From Moraxella caprae DSM 19149 (lineage in GTDB: Bacteria; Pseudomonadota; Gammaproteobacteria; Pseudomonadales; Moraxellaceae), in assembly GCF_000426885.1 (NCBI RefSeq), contig NZ_AUGF01000023.1, positions 1 to 45,805 of the forward strand: DNA of 45,805 bases. Reading direction: 5' to 3'. Both the position numbers and the translations under genes were made by a program. Positions 23,153-31,517 of the stretch are shown here, in pieces. Numbering within the stretch: position 1 is the first letter of the stretch; the number at the start of each line of letters is the position of its first letter. The notes beneath the pieces are model-generated. The model was given only the letters and a program-made list of their open reading frames with translations, was not told the origin of the DNA and did not search any database.

Positions 23153-25801
23153 ATGGCAAATCTTAGAGAGACCTCAACTTGGGAAGCTGGTATTTATCAG
23201 CTTGAAACTTCCGACCCCGTGATGGGCGGGGAAAACGGCATTGATAACAGAGCACCAAGACAGCTTGCCAACCGTACTCTGTGGCTAAAAAATGAGTTGG
23301 CAAGGCAGATTGGGGTGGTCAATAGTGGCAAACTTGGCAAAACCGAAAATGCGGTATCAGCAAGCAAACTTGCCACTGCCCGTAACATCGCAATGACAGG
23401 AGACGGCTCGTGGAGTGTGAATTTTAACGGCTCACAAAATGCCACAGGTGCGATGACTTTGGCAAACTCTGGCGTAACCGCAGGCTCTTATAACTCAGTA
23501 ACCGTGGACGCAAAAGGACGGGTAACGGCAGGCTTAGCCCAAACGCACGGACTTGTAACCGCCACTACCGCACAAGGGACAGCGAATGTCGCCACAGGCA
23601 ACAGCAATACCTTTTTGAACATTGTGGCAAGTGGCGTGGGTCGAACTGCATCTGTTGGCTCATCCACCCAAATTACAGGCACGAATGGTATTACCGTCTC
23701 ATCAGACACGGCTGGCAAGCTCATTGTCAGGCAGGTGCTTGCCAATAGTTTGACAGACACTTCTACGGCAAAGGCTTTGACTGCCTTGCAAGGCAAGGTG
23801 CTTGATGAAAAAATTTCAGCATTGGATAATCGTACCGCAACTTTGCGTGGACAGCTTGGCACAACTGACTTAAACACCCTAACCGCCGCCGCTCATACGG
23901 GCATTTGGTATCAAGAAAATAACAACAACGCTACCACAGAACGCAATTATCCAGCGGCTCGTTCTGGGATTTTGTTTGTTTTACCGTCAGTTTGGCAGGG
24001 GCAACAACTTTATTTTCCTTATAACGAAAACGCTTTGTACACTCGCTATATCAATAACAGCAACAGTTGGTCGGCTTGGTACAAAATTGGCGAAACCATT
24101 AACAATCTCACAAGTGCCAGCACCACCGCCAGCCTATCCGCCAATCAGGGAAAGATTTTGAACGAAACCAAGCTGGACAAGGCAGGTGGCGTGCTAACTG
24201 GGGCGATTTCAATGCCCACTTCGGTAACTTCAATGCCCGCCAATACCGCTTTTGCAATCAGCTATGGGCGAATACAAGGCTATTCTAATTTGTATATCAA
24301 CGCCAACACGGACAACTCTGGTAATGAGGCGGTGGTGATTACCAGCGGAAAGGGACTTAGTGCCAACAAAAATGACGGCTTGGCGGTAGGGTCTAATTAT
24401 CTGACTTGGCTTGGAGCAGCAGTCGCCACTGTCAATAGCAATGTGGCAACCGCCACCAAACTTGCCACCGCCCGCACCCTTGCCATCACAGGAGATGGTA
24501 CAGGGCAAGCCAATTTTGATGGGTCAGCCAATGCCAATATCGCCCTGACCCTTGCCAGCTCTGGCGTACGAGCAGGCTCATACAACTCTGTAACCGTGGA
24601 CGCAAAAGGACGAGTTACCGCAGGACTGACCCAAACACACGGGCTTGTCACCGCCACCAGCGCTACAGGTACAGCAAACACCGCCACGACAAACACCAAC
24701 ACATTCCTAAACATTGTGGCAAGTGGCGTGGGCAGCACGGCATCGGTCGGTTCAAGCACGCAAATCACAGGCACAAACGGCATCAGCGTATCATCAGATA
24801 CTGCTGGTAAATTGATTGTTACTCGTGATAGCAACTCACCCACGGCAACCAAGCTACAAACTGCTCGAACTCTATCCATCACAGGAGATGGTACAGGGCA
24901 AGCTAATTTTGACGGCTCAAATAATGCCAATATCGCCCTGACCCTTGCCAGCTCTGGCGTACGAGCAGGCTCATACAACTCTGTAACCGTGGACGCAAAA
25001 GGACGAGTTACCGCAGGACTGACCCAAACACACGGGCTTGTCACCGCCACCAGCGCTACAGGTACAGCAAATACCGCCACGACAAACAGCAACACATTCT
25101 TAAACATCGTGGCAAGCGGTGTCGGTACGGCAAACTCGGTCGGTTCAAGCACGCAAATCACAGGCACGAACGGTATTACGGTATCAAGTGATACGGCAGG
25201 TAAACTCATTGTTGCTCGTGATAGTAACTCGCCTACCGCCACTAAGCTCCAAACCGCCCGCAAAATCGCCTTAACAGGAGCGGTCACAGGAAGTGTCAAT
25301 TTTGATGGGAGTAGGAATGTGAGTTTGGCAACTGCCTTAAAAGGCATAGACAGACGAGAATATACAGGCACGCTCACCCCAAGTCATAACAGCTTTAAAA
25401 GCCAAAAAGTACCCATTACAGGCTCAGTAGAGGTGTTACCTAATGGGCGTATGGTGCAGTATTTTACTTTTGTGTGTCCTGTGGTTTATTTTCATAAACA
25501 CGGTCTGTCAGCTTTTTATCGTGAGAAATTAGGCGTTCAGACCTTCGCTGCCGCAGACAGTCCACACCTAGAACTACCCTTATGGACGCCAATGCCTAAT
25601 AAGGTGCAAGAAGCACATATTTACTTAGGAACAGCTGGTAATCATTATAGTTATGGTGAAGCCTTAGAGTGGATTTATGATTGGGACGCCATTTTAAATC
25701 ATCAATCCAACATCAAGGATAAGGCATACTTTGCCTTTCGCCGTTGGGATGGAACTTCTGATGAGATTATTACTTTTACCATTGTTGTGGAGGGTTACTA
25801 A
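23153..25801 (+). CDS. Tail fibre protein with large internal repeats
   Basis: The 882-residue protein starts with a conserved attachment region (TSTWEAGIYQLETSDPVMGG, then GIDNRAPRQLANRTLWLKNE). It then has three repeats built on SYNSVTVDAKGRVTAGL, FLNIVASGVG and STQITGTNGI (about residues 105-190, 480-560, 610-690), separated by a distinct segment near residues 240-430. The last about 140 residues are unrelated to the repeats and likely bind the receptor. The stop overlaps the assembly gene ATG. Repeats 2 and 3 are almost identical in DNA, at a 393-bp offset. Confidence 0.88.
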   Translation: MANLRETSTWEAGIYQLETSDPVMGGENGIDNRAPRQLANRTLWLKNELARQIGVVNSGKLGKTENAVSASKLATARNIAMTGDGSWSVNFNGSQNATGAMTLANSGVTAGSYNSVTVDAKGRVTAGLAQTHGLVTATTAQGTANVATGNSNTFLNIVASGVGRTASVGSSTQITGTNGITVSSDTAGKLIVRQVLANSLTDTSTAKALTALQGKVLDEKISALDNRTATLRGQLGTTDLNTLTAAAHTGIWYQENNNNATTERNYPAARSGILFVLPSVWQGQQLYFPYNENALYTRYINNSNSWSAWYKIGETINNLTSASTTASLSANQGKILNETKLDKAGGVLTGAISMPTSVTSMPANTAFAISYGRIQGYSNLYINANTDNSGNEAVVITSGKGLSANKNDGLAVGSNYLTWLGAAVATVNSNVATATKLATARTLAITGDGTGQANFDGSANANIALTLASSGVRAGSYNSVTVDAKGRVTAGLTQTHGLVTATSATGTANTATTNTNTFLNIVASGVGSTASVGSSTQITGTNGISVSSDTAGKLIVTRDSNSPTATKLQTARTLSITGDGTGQANFDGSNNANIALTLASSGVRAGSYNSVTVDAKGRVTAGLTQTHGLVTATSATGTANTATTNSNTFLNIVASGVGTANSVGSSTQITGTNGITVSSDTAGKLIVARDSNSPTATKLQTARKIALTGAVTGSVNFDGSRNVSLATALKGIDRREYTGTLTPSHNSFKSQKVPITGSVEVLPNGRMVQYFTFVCPVVYFHKHGLSAFYREKLGVQTFAAADSPHLELPLWTPMPNKVQEAHIYLGTAGNHYSYGEALEWIYDWDAILNHQSNIKDKAYFAFRRWDGTSDEIITFTIVVEGY
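24460..25233 (+). repeat. Two near-identical 393-bp-period direct repeats in the fibre gene
   Basis: Positions 24531-24715 and 24924-25108 are almost identical, and similarity extends over about 380 bp on each side of the unit. The period of 393 bp is 131 codons, so loss or gain of a unit keeps the frame. A third, more diverged copy lies at about 23400-23730. Confidence 0.8.
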
Positions 25802-26382
25802 TGCCTTATTTAATCAATCCCTTAGAAAATGGTAAATTTGAACTCATTGATGAGCATTTTATCCATCTGTATGATGTGGATAAAGACACCCTCATATCCA
25901 TGAGTGATAAAGAATATCAAATTCATCAAACCAAAGCCAACCATCTAACCACTTTTGAAAATGGGGAATTCGTCTATCGTGATGAAGTGGTTGATGAAAA
26001 AATCATCAAAAAACAGCAACAAGACAGCATTTGGAAAGCCATCAAACAAAAACGCCACACCATCACTCGTGGCGGGGTTTATGTCAAATCGGTCAAAAAG
26101 TGGTTTCATACGGACGATAGCTCTCGTACGCAGTACTTGGCTTTGCAGATTTTGCCCGAGCTACCGTCAGAGCTTATGTGGAAAACGATGGATAACAGCT
26201 TTGTCAAATTAACCAAGCCACTCATTACTGAGCTTGCGATGACGATTTTACAGGCTGAACAAGCTGACTTTGCCAATGCCGAAAAGCACCGTTTGGCAAT
26301 GTTGCAGGCACAAAATCCCTTAGAATACGATTATTCAAAGGGTTGGAGTGCCATTTATGAACAAGGAGCAACCAATGAATAA
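25801..26382 (+). CDS. Tail fibre assembly protein
   Basis: The 193-residue protein has a DUF4376-like C-terminal half (KWFHTDDSSRTQYLALQILP, then LITELAMTILQAEQADFANA), the common form of fibre chaperones in transposable prophages. It is coupled to the fibre by a one-base overlap. Confidence 0.8.
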   Translation: MPYLINPLENGKFELIDEHFIHLYDVDKDTLISMSDKEYQIHQTKANHLTTFENGEFVYRDEVVDEKIIKKQQQDSIWKAIKQKRHTITRGGVYVKSVKKWFHTDDSSRTQYLALQILPELPSELMWKTMDNSFVKLTKPLITELAMTILQAEQADFANAEKHRLAMLQAQNPLEYDYSKGWSAIYEQGATNE

Positions 26383-26830
26383 AGTTTATCTTGCTTGTTA
26401 CCGTGGGCGTGGCGATAAGCTCACTCACCGCCTATGCGATGGCATCACTCGCTTTTTTACTCGTGGCAAATACAGTCACACCGAGATTGCCATTGCCTTG
26501 CCTGACGGTCGTTACCAATGCTATTCATCAAGCGTGCGTGAAGGTGGTGTCCGCACCAAAATAATGCCCTTAAATCCTGACAAATGGGACTTAATCGCCC
26601 TTGATGGCATTTCGCCCGAACAAATTACCCGTTATTACCGACAAAATCACGGCTCGGATTATGACCTTTTGGGAGCGTTGGGCTGTGTGGCAGGACTACC
26701 ACAAAACGCAGATAAATTCTTTTGTTCTGAGTGGTGCTATAACGCAATTTTTGGCTCAAACCAAGGCTTTCGGTTTAGCCCCAATCAGCTTGCTGAGATT
26801 GTTCGCCATTTATCCATTTTGGATAACTAA
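26375..26830 (+). CDS. Papain-like (YiiX/NlpC-type) cysteine peptidase-like protein
   Basis: The 151-residue protein shows the layout of permuted papain-like enzymes: RGKYSHTEIAIALPDGRYQC with the active-site His, and DKFFCSEWCYNAIFG with the Cys. Start 26375 is favoured by AAGGAG 7 bp upstream. It lies between fibre assembly and endolysin genes, so it may help cell lysis or entry, or have a lipid or peptide amidase role. Activity is inferred from the motifs. Confidence 0.65.
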   Translation: MNKVYLACYRGRGDKLTHRLCDGITRFFTRGKYSHTEIAIALPDGRYQCYSSSVREGGVRTKIMPLNPDKWDLIALDGISPEQITRYYRQNHGSDYDLLGALGCVAGLPQNADKFFCSEWCYNAIFGSNQGFRFSPNQLAEIVRHLSILDN

Positions 26831-26855
26831 TTTTTGGTTTTTTTAGGAGATATTT

Positions 26856-27383
26856 ATGTCAAAACCAAGCACATACCCAACCAAACTTACGCCCAATTTT
26901 AGCTATCGTGAGATGACTAGAAGTAATACAGCCATTCGCCACGGCATTGATAACACGCCAAATCCTACTGAACTTGCCAACCTTATCTATACCGCAGAGC
27001 AGTTAGAAAAAGTGCGTGCTTATCTTAATGACAAGCACAAACGACCCATTGGCATTATGGTCTCATCAGGGTTTAGAAATGAGAGAGTCAATACACTTGT
27101 TAATGGCTCAAAAAATTCGGCTCACAAATTAGGACTTGCTGCCGACTGTGACGCCACAGGTTTTACATCGTCCACCTTTGCCAAAGAAATTGTTGAAATG
27201 CGAGATAAAGGCTTGATTGCTTTTGACCAGTTGATTTTAGAATACCCAAATCGTGGTGACGGTGCATGGGTACATATTGGCTTCAAAAAAGATGGGAAAG
27301 GTCAAAGAAACCAAGTTTTGACAGCAGTCAAGCGTGGTAAAAAGACCGTATATTTACAAGGTTTACAGGAGAACGCAAAATGA
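26856..27383 (+). CDS. Peptidase M15-family endolysin
   Basis: The 175-residue protein has the M15 zinc site: SAHKLGLAADCD (H90, D97) and WVHIGF (H140), after a region resembling phage L-Ala-D-Glu or D-Ala-D-Ala peptidases (FSYREMTRSNTAIRHGIDNT). It lacks a signal peptide, so a holin would be needed; none is clear nearby. It would cut peptidoglycan cross-bridges at lysis. Confidence 0.85.
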   Translation: MSKPSTYPTKLTPNFSYREMTRSNTAIRHGIDNTPNPTELANLIYTAEQLEKVRAYLNDKHKRPIGIMVSSGFRNERVNTLVNGSKNSAHKLGLAADCDATGFTSSTFAKEIVEMRDKGLIAFDQLILEYPNRGDGAWVHIGFKKDGKGQRNQVLTAVKRGKKTVYLQGLQENAK

Positions 27384-27482
27384 TGACATAATTGCTAATT
27401 ATGAAAGAAAAAGACGGTCGGTATGACAATGCTGGAACATTGCCATACCAGCCACGCAGGTTGAGTGCGTAAGCCCAAAGAA

Positions 27483-27510
27483 CCGCCTGCTTAGCTAAGC
27501 GGCGTTATTT
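27483..27510 (+). terminator. Stem-loop with T-rich tail before com
   Basis: CGCC (84-87 of 27484-27487), then GCTTAG and CTAAGC, then GGCG form a long stem with one bulged T, followed by TTATTTT. It lies in the 157-bp gap between the endolysin and com. It may terminate late transcription or control translation of com. A 23-codon frame (MKEKDGRYDNAGTL start, about 27401) precedes it and is of doubtful coding value. Confidence 0.5.
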
Positions 27511-27540
27511 TACCACAAAATCCATAGGATTACGCAAAAA

Positions 27541-27699
27541 ATGAAACAGCGTTGCACAAAATGCGATAAACTTTTAGCCGTTGGCACAGGCAATTTTGCC
27601 ATTAAATGCCCTCGTTGCAAAACTTTAAATCAAATTAACACCCAGCAATCCCAAGTAAAGCCTGATATTGACAAAGGGCGTCGCACAAATGATGGCTGA
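27541..27699 (+). CDS. com: Com-like zinc-finger translational regulator
   Basis: The 52-residue protein reads MKQRCTKCDKLLAVG then NFAIKCPRCKTLN, with C5, C8, C23 and C26 forming the CxxC-CxxC zinc finger of Mu Com. Mu Com binds the mom mRNA and opens its translation start. Here no mom gene follows; instead an adenine methyltransferase starts 75 bp downstream, so that gene may be the regulated partner. This short gene is easily missed because of its length. Confidence 0.85.
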   Translation: MKQRCTKCDKLLAVGTGNFAIKCPRCKTLNQINTQQSQVKPDIDKGRRTNDG

Positions 27700-27774
27700 T
27701 ATTAATTTACAAATAATCTAAATCCCTAATTTTTTGAGTGTCCTGAACGCCTTTAACTTTAAAAGGATAAGTTT

Positions 27775-28641
27775 ATGACACTCAATTCACTTTCCACCAA
27801 ACACCACAAAACCGCTCCCTTGCCATTCACAGGGCAAAAGCGAATGTTTTTAAGGCACTTTGAAAAAATCTTAAAAGACAATATCCCAAATGACGGCGAA
27901 GGCTTTACAGTGCTTGATGTCTTTGGTGGTTCTGGACTGCTTGCTCATAATGCCAAGCGTATCTTGCCCAAAGCCACCGTCATTTATAATGACTTTGACG
28001 GCTATGTCGAGCGTTTGGCTCATATTCCCACCACTAATCGCTTACGCCAAGAGCTGTTTGAAATCTTAAAAGGCGAGCCAAGAAGCGTGAAATTATCAAG
28101 CACTGCCAAAGCCAAAGTCTTAGGCCACCTTCGTAAAAGTGCCGACAACGGGACTTTTGTTGATGTGCAAACGCTGGCAGGTTGGCTACTGTTTAGCGGA
28201 CGACAAGTTGGCAGTCTTGATGAGTTTTTGGCAGAGTCCACCTTTTATAATCGCATTGTCAAAACTGATTATCCAAATGCAGATGGCTATCTTGACGGGC
28301 TTATCCTTGAATGCCTAGATTTTGAAAAGCTACTACAAAAATACCAAGACACCCCAAATTGCTTGCTTCTGCTTGACCCACCTTATCTATGCACCGCACA
28401 AGGGGCTTATGCCAAGCACGGCTATTTTGGTATGACAAAGTTTTTAAGGCTTATGCAGTTTGTGCGTCCACCTTTTATCTTTTTTAGCTCCACCAAAAGC
28501 GAGTTGATGGATTATATGGCTTATGTACAGCGGTATGAGCCTAACACTTGGCAAAGGGTTGGTGATTTTACCCATATCAAGGTCAATTCATCCATCAATG
28601 CAAAAGTCAGTTATGAAGATAACATTTTGGCAAAATTCTAG
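27775..28641 (+). CDS. DNA N6-adenine methyltransferase (D12/Dam class)
   Basis: The 288-residue protein has motif X (PLPFTGQKRMFLRHF), motif I (VLDVFGGSGLLA, residues 47-58) and motif IV (LLLLDPPYLC, about residue 200), the D12 class of adenine methyltransferases. There is no restriction gene nearby, so it is an orphan enzyme, likely protecting phage DNA from host restriction. It takes the place of mom in Mu, downstream of Com. Confidence 0.88.
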   Translation: MTLNSLSTKHHKTAPLPFTGQKRMFLRHFEKILKDNIPNDGEGFTVLDVFGGSGLLAHNAKRILPKATVIYNDFDGYVERLAHIPTTNRLRQELFEILKGEPRSVKLSSTAKAKVLGHLRKSADNGTFVDVQTLAGWLLFSGRQVGSLDEFLAESTFYNRIVKTDYPNADGYLDGLILECLDFEKLLQKYQDTPNCLLLLDPPYLCTAQGAYAKHGYFGMTKFLRLMQFVRPPFIFFSSTKSELMDYMAYVQRYEPNTWQRVGDFTHIKVNSSINAKVSYEDNILAKF

Positions 28642-28649
28642 GGCTTAAA

Positions 28650-28668
28650 TTTGCAATTTAATTGCAAA
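28650..28668. promoter_or_regulatory. Palindrome upstream of the terminal moron, possible operator
   Basis: TTTGCAATT and AATTGCAAA are perfect 9-nt arms around a single T. It lies between the methyltransferase stop and the 28740 gene. The A-rich extension on one side also allows a weak terminator reading. Confidence 0.45.
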
Positions 28669-28739
28669 AAAGACTGGACTATGCCTGATTAGTACGGCAG
28701 TATGTGCCTTATAAATTAACAAGCAAACAGGTGAAAATT

Positions 28740-29174
28740 ATGTTAGATGTTCAAACGGTTTCAAATTTTGTCCAAGAGTATGGCGTGGTGGATTTTGGGT
28801 CAGAACTAGACGATGGCAATGCTTTATGGTTTCGTGGCTCTGATGACCATTTTACCCTAATCGCTCTAAGCGATGACAAAGAGATTGTAATGAGTGTTTG
28901 GGATAATGAAGAGTGTGGCGAGCTGATTGATGAGATTGAAATTGATAGCATTGATGAGCTTGGTGCTTACCTAGACAAATATGCTCTAACAAACAAGACA
29001 GACACTGACACTGACACTGACACTACAATGATTGATATTTATGTCAAACTTATTAAAGAAAAGCTGGCGGAAAACAACATCAGCTTAAACTTTGAAGAGT
29101 GCAACCAAGCTGAGAGACTCATCATCAGGCACATTGAAGGTGAACTTACCAAGATTGTGGAGTTTTTAAGATAA
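28740..29174 (+). CDS. Hypothetical acidic moron at the prophage right end
   Basis: This 144-residue acidic protein begins MLDVQTVSNFVQEYGVVDFG (AGGTG site upstream of ATG 28740). It has an N-terminal part rich in D and E (ALWFRGSDDHFTLIALSDDK), a TDTDTDTDT stretch near residues 90-97, and a C-terminal helical part (IDIYVKLIKEKLAENNISLN). I recognise no family. It is the last phage gene, with a terminator and probably its own control region, the typical niche for anti-CRISPR and other anti-defence morons. Function is unknown. Confidence 0.65.
   Translation: MLDVQTVSNFVQEYGVVDFGSELDDGNALWFRGSDDHFTLIALSDDKEIVMSVWDNEECGELIDEIEIDSIDELGAYLDKYALTNKTDTDTDTDTTMIDIYVKLIKEKLAENNISLNFEECNQAERLIIRHIEGELTKIVEFLR
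28997..29024 (+). repeat. GACACT hexanucleotide repeat inside the moron gene
   Basis: GACA(CTGACA)n, about 4.5 units of 6 bp, encodes the alternating T-D stretch. Unit gain or loss keeps the frame, adding or removing two residues. Confidence 0.7.
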
Positions 29175-29190
29175 TCCAAACCCAAAAATA

Positions 29191-29225
29191 AATACCCCAA
29201 GCTGTAAAAGTTTGGGGTATTTTTT
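29191..29225 (+). terminator. Terminator after the last phage gene
   Basis: AATACCCCAA (29191-29200) pairs with TTTGGGGTATT (29211-29221), followed by TTTTTT. Confidence 0.8.
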
Positions 29226-29254
29226 ATGGGAATTGGTCAAAATGAAAATATCTT

Positions 29255-29321
29255 ACACCCAGTGAAAGGAAATCAAAAAGCGATTTATTGCAAAAACGGG
29301 CGAGATTTTTCGCGGCGGGCA
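29255..29321. mobile_element. Probable Mu-like right end (transposase-binding sites and terminal CA)
   Basis: The stretch AAAACGGGCGAGATTTTTCG (29294-29313), ending GCGGCGGGCA at 29321, resembles the Mu right end, which also has ATTTTTCG then a GC-rich terminal CA. A second, weaker copy (GATTTATTGCAAAAAC, 29282-29297) could be the R2 site. Immediately after 29321 the frame of an RTX-like gene is uninterrupted, so 29321/29322 is the likely boundary. The left end is not visible in the window. Confidence 0.6.
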
Positions 29322-31017
29322 TCAACAACTTTGTTAATGCCCTATCAGGTAATGACACCATCATCTATCAAAAAGGCGGTGGGCGTGACACCATCCTAAG
29401 CACTGACAGCTTAGAGAGCAAAGACACTTTGGCGATTGATGGCTATGATTTGTCAGAGGCGATGTTTGTGCGTGTAACCAACACAGCAAGCAATCATAAC
29501 ATGCTCCAAATTCGCTTTAAGGGCACAAACGACCAAATCACGCTCATAGATTACTTTGCAGAACAGGTAGACGGCTTTGACAATCGCATGGATGAAATCA
29601 CCTTTACAAAAGGCGGTAATACCACCACGCTATCTCAAAGCGGATTTGAGGCAAAAATATTTGCCCAAACCAATAACCACGCCCCTTGGGTGAACAAACA
29701 CCCAAGACCCATCAAAGGTGAGATTGGCAAAGCCCTATCCATCACCTTTGATAAAGACACCATAAAGATGCGGATGCTTATGACAGCGAGCTGTCTTATC
29801 GTCTCACACTTGCCAGCACGGGAGCTGATGGACGCTACGAGCCACTACCTGACTGGCTCTCCTTTGACCCCAGCACGCTCACCTTGACAGGCACACCACC
29901 CAAAGGAACGGCAGGCAACCTTCAATTCATCTTATGGGGTGAAGACAGCTTTAATCACAGTGCAGGGACGTATGTCAATCTAAGCGTTGTGAATGCACCA
30001 TCAACGGATATCACAACCACCCCCAAACCAACAAACCCAGCCACGCCCACCACGCCACAAACAGGCAATCTTGTCAAAGACACCAAAGGCAACGACACCC
30101 TAAAAGGCGATGGCAAGGACACCACCTTTGTCTATACAGGCGGTAAAGACACGCTTACTGACACAGGAGGAAAAGACACTCTTGTCTTTGGTAATGGCAT
30201 TACCTTTAACCAAGTGGGTTCAGGGCTAATGCAATCAGGCAATGACCTTATTTTACGGGTGAATGGCAGTACCGCCAACCAAATTACCCTAAAAAATTTC
30301 TTTGCAGACCAAAGCAGTATCATTGAAACCATCAAGTTTGAGACAGGTGGTCAGATTGATTACAAGCAAATTTATGGGTTGTTTGGTAAAACCGTACCAA
30401 CCGATACACCTGCCCCAACAACAAACGACACCACAACACTCACCACGCCCACAGTCAGCCCACAAAACAACTTTGTTGGCACCAATAAAGCGGACAAACT
30501 AACTGGTGCCGATGGCAATGACCAATTACAGGGCTTAGCAGGGGCAGACACCTTAGATGGCAAAGCAGGACATGACATTCTCATCGGTGGCACAGGCAAC
30601 GACACCTTAATGGGTGGTACTGGTAATGACCTATACTACTTTACCAAAGGCTTTGGCAAAGACACCATCGTTAATACAGGCGGTGGCTATGACAACATCT
30701 ACTTTGATGGCATAAGCTTTAACCAAGTTGGCAGGGGTCTTACCAAGATGAATAATAACCTTATTCTAAAAGTATCTGGAAGCACTGATAAGCTGACCAT
30801 CAAAGACTTCTTTACAGGAGGCGACAATGCTGACATCAATATCAGCTTTGCTGACGGCGGTAGCATTAGTGCCACAAAGCTACTTGATCTGTTCAAGTCA
30901 AGTAAAACCGCCACCCATAAAGACATTGACGGCTTTAACAAAGCACTCGATGTGTCTTTAGCACTAATGGAGGAGTTTAAGACCCTCACCACAGAGGGTG
31001 GTACGACAATTATTTAA
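29322..31017 (+). pseudogene. RTX/haemolysin-type Ca2+-binding repeat protein, broken by the prophage and a frameshift
   Basis: The sequence codes for RTX-like units (GNDTIIYQKGGGRDTILSTD; NTLKGDGKDTTFVYTG-type; GADGNDQLQGLAGADTLDGK, then HDILIGGTGNDTLMGGTGND) interleaved with calcium-binding-related domains and one cadherin-like domain (YRLTLASTG...DWLSFDPSTLTLTGTP). The N-terminal part is missing at 29322, where the prophage begins. A second break near 29758-29764 shifts the frame; correcting it rejoins the cadherin-like domain. The second frame (29884-31017) ends in an intact C-terminus. Secreted RTX adhesins or proteases are typical; which one cannot be told from this part. Confidence 0.8.
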
Positions 31018-31043
31018 GTTTGACTTTACTTGTGTTTTATCTT

Positions 31044-31074
31044 ACGCCCTCAAATTTAGGTTTGGGGGCGTTTT
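31044..31074 (+). terminator. Terminator of the RTX-like gene
   Basis: ACGCCCTCAAA (31044-31054) pairs with TTTGGGGGCGT (31061-31071) and TTT follows, 27 bp after the stop. Confidence 0.75.
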
Positions 31075-31210
31075 ATGTGGGTTGTTTGGGGTGGCATTTT
31101 GCAGTTGGTTAATGCACCCAGCCCAAATCCATGAATTTTTTATGGAAAAAACATGGAAAAAGCAAAAACCAATTTAAAAATGATAAAATTTGTGTATAAT
31201 TTAGTTTGCT

Positions 31211-31474
31211 TAGGGCGTGTTGAACTTTTATATTTGTAATGAAAAATGAGAAAAATCGCACGTTTTTCAAGGAAAAAACGCAGACTGATAGTCGTTCTAT
31301 CAGACAAGTTTTTGACGATGAAAAACGCCCGACCACTTAATCCGTAAAATCCAAGACCATCTTTAATCTTATAAGATTAAGTGGTCGGGTAGCCATTTTT
31401 CATGCAAAAATAGACCAAACCATCAAATTTTATCAAAATTCCAATAAAATGTTATCAATGTTCAGCACGCCCTA
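31211..31474. mobile_element. 264-bp terminal-inverted-repeat element (MITE-like)
   Basis: TAGGGCGTGTTGAAC (31211-31225) and GTTCAGCACGCCCTA (31460-31474) are 15-nt inverted ends with one mismatch. TA at both outer borders could be the target duplication. Inside is a long imperfect hairpin: ATGAAAAA and CCCGACCACTTAATC (31318-31343) against GATTAAGTGGTCGGG and TTTTTCAT (31374-31403). No coding frame is convincing, so it must move in trans. It fills most of the 500-bp gap between the RTX and lipoprotein genes. Confidence 0.65.
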
Positions 31475-31517
31475 TTATCCAGATTAAAAGCACCAATAAC
31501 CCACCCAAGGACACATC

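Noticed and set aside
24397-25377. 326-codon - strand frame inside the tail fibre gene
   Set aside because: It mirrors the repeat units of the fibre gene on the other strand and has no start signals.
1-29321. Functional, inducible prophage
   Set aside because: Disrupted gpD, MuB, protease and HU, and no visible terminase, portal or repressor, argue against production of particles.
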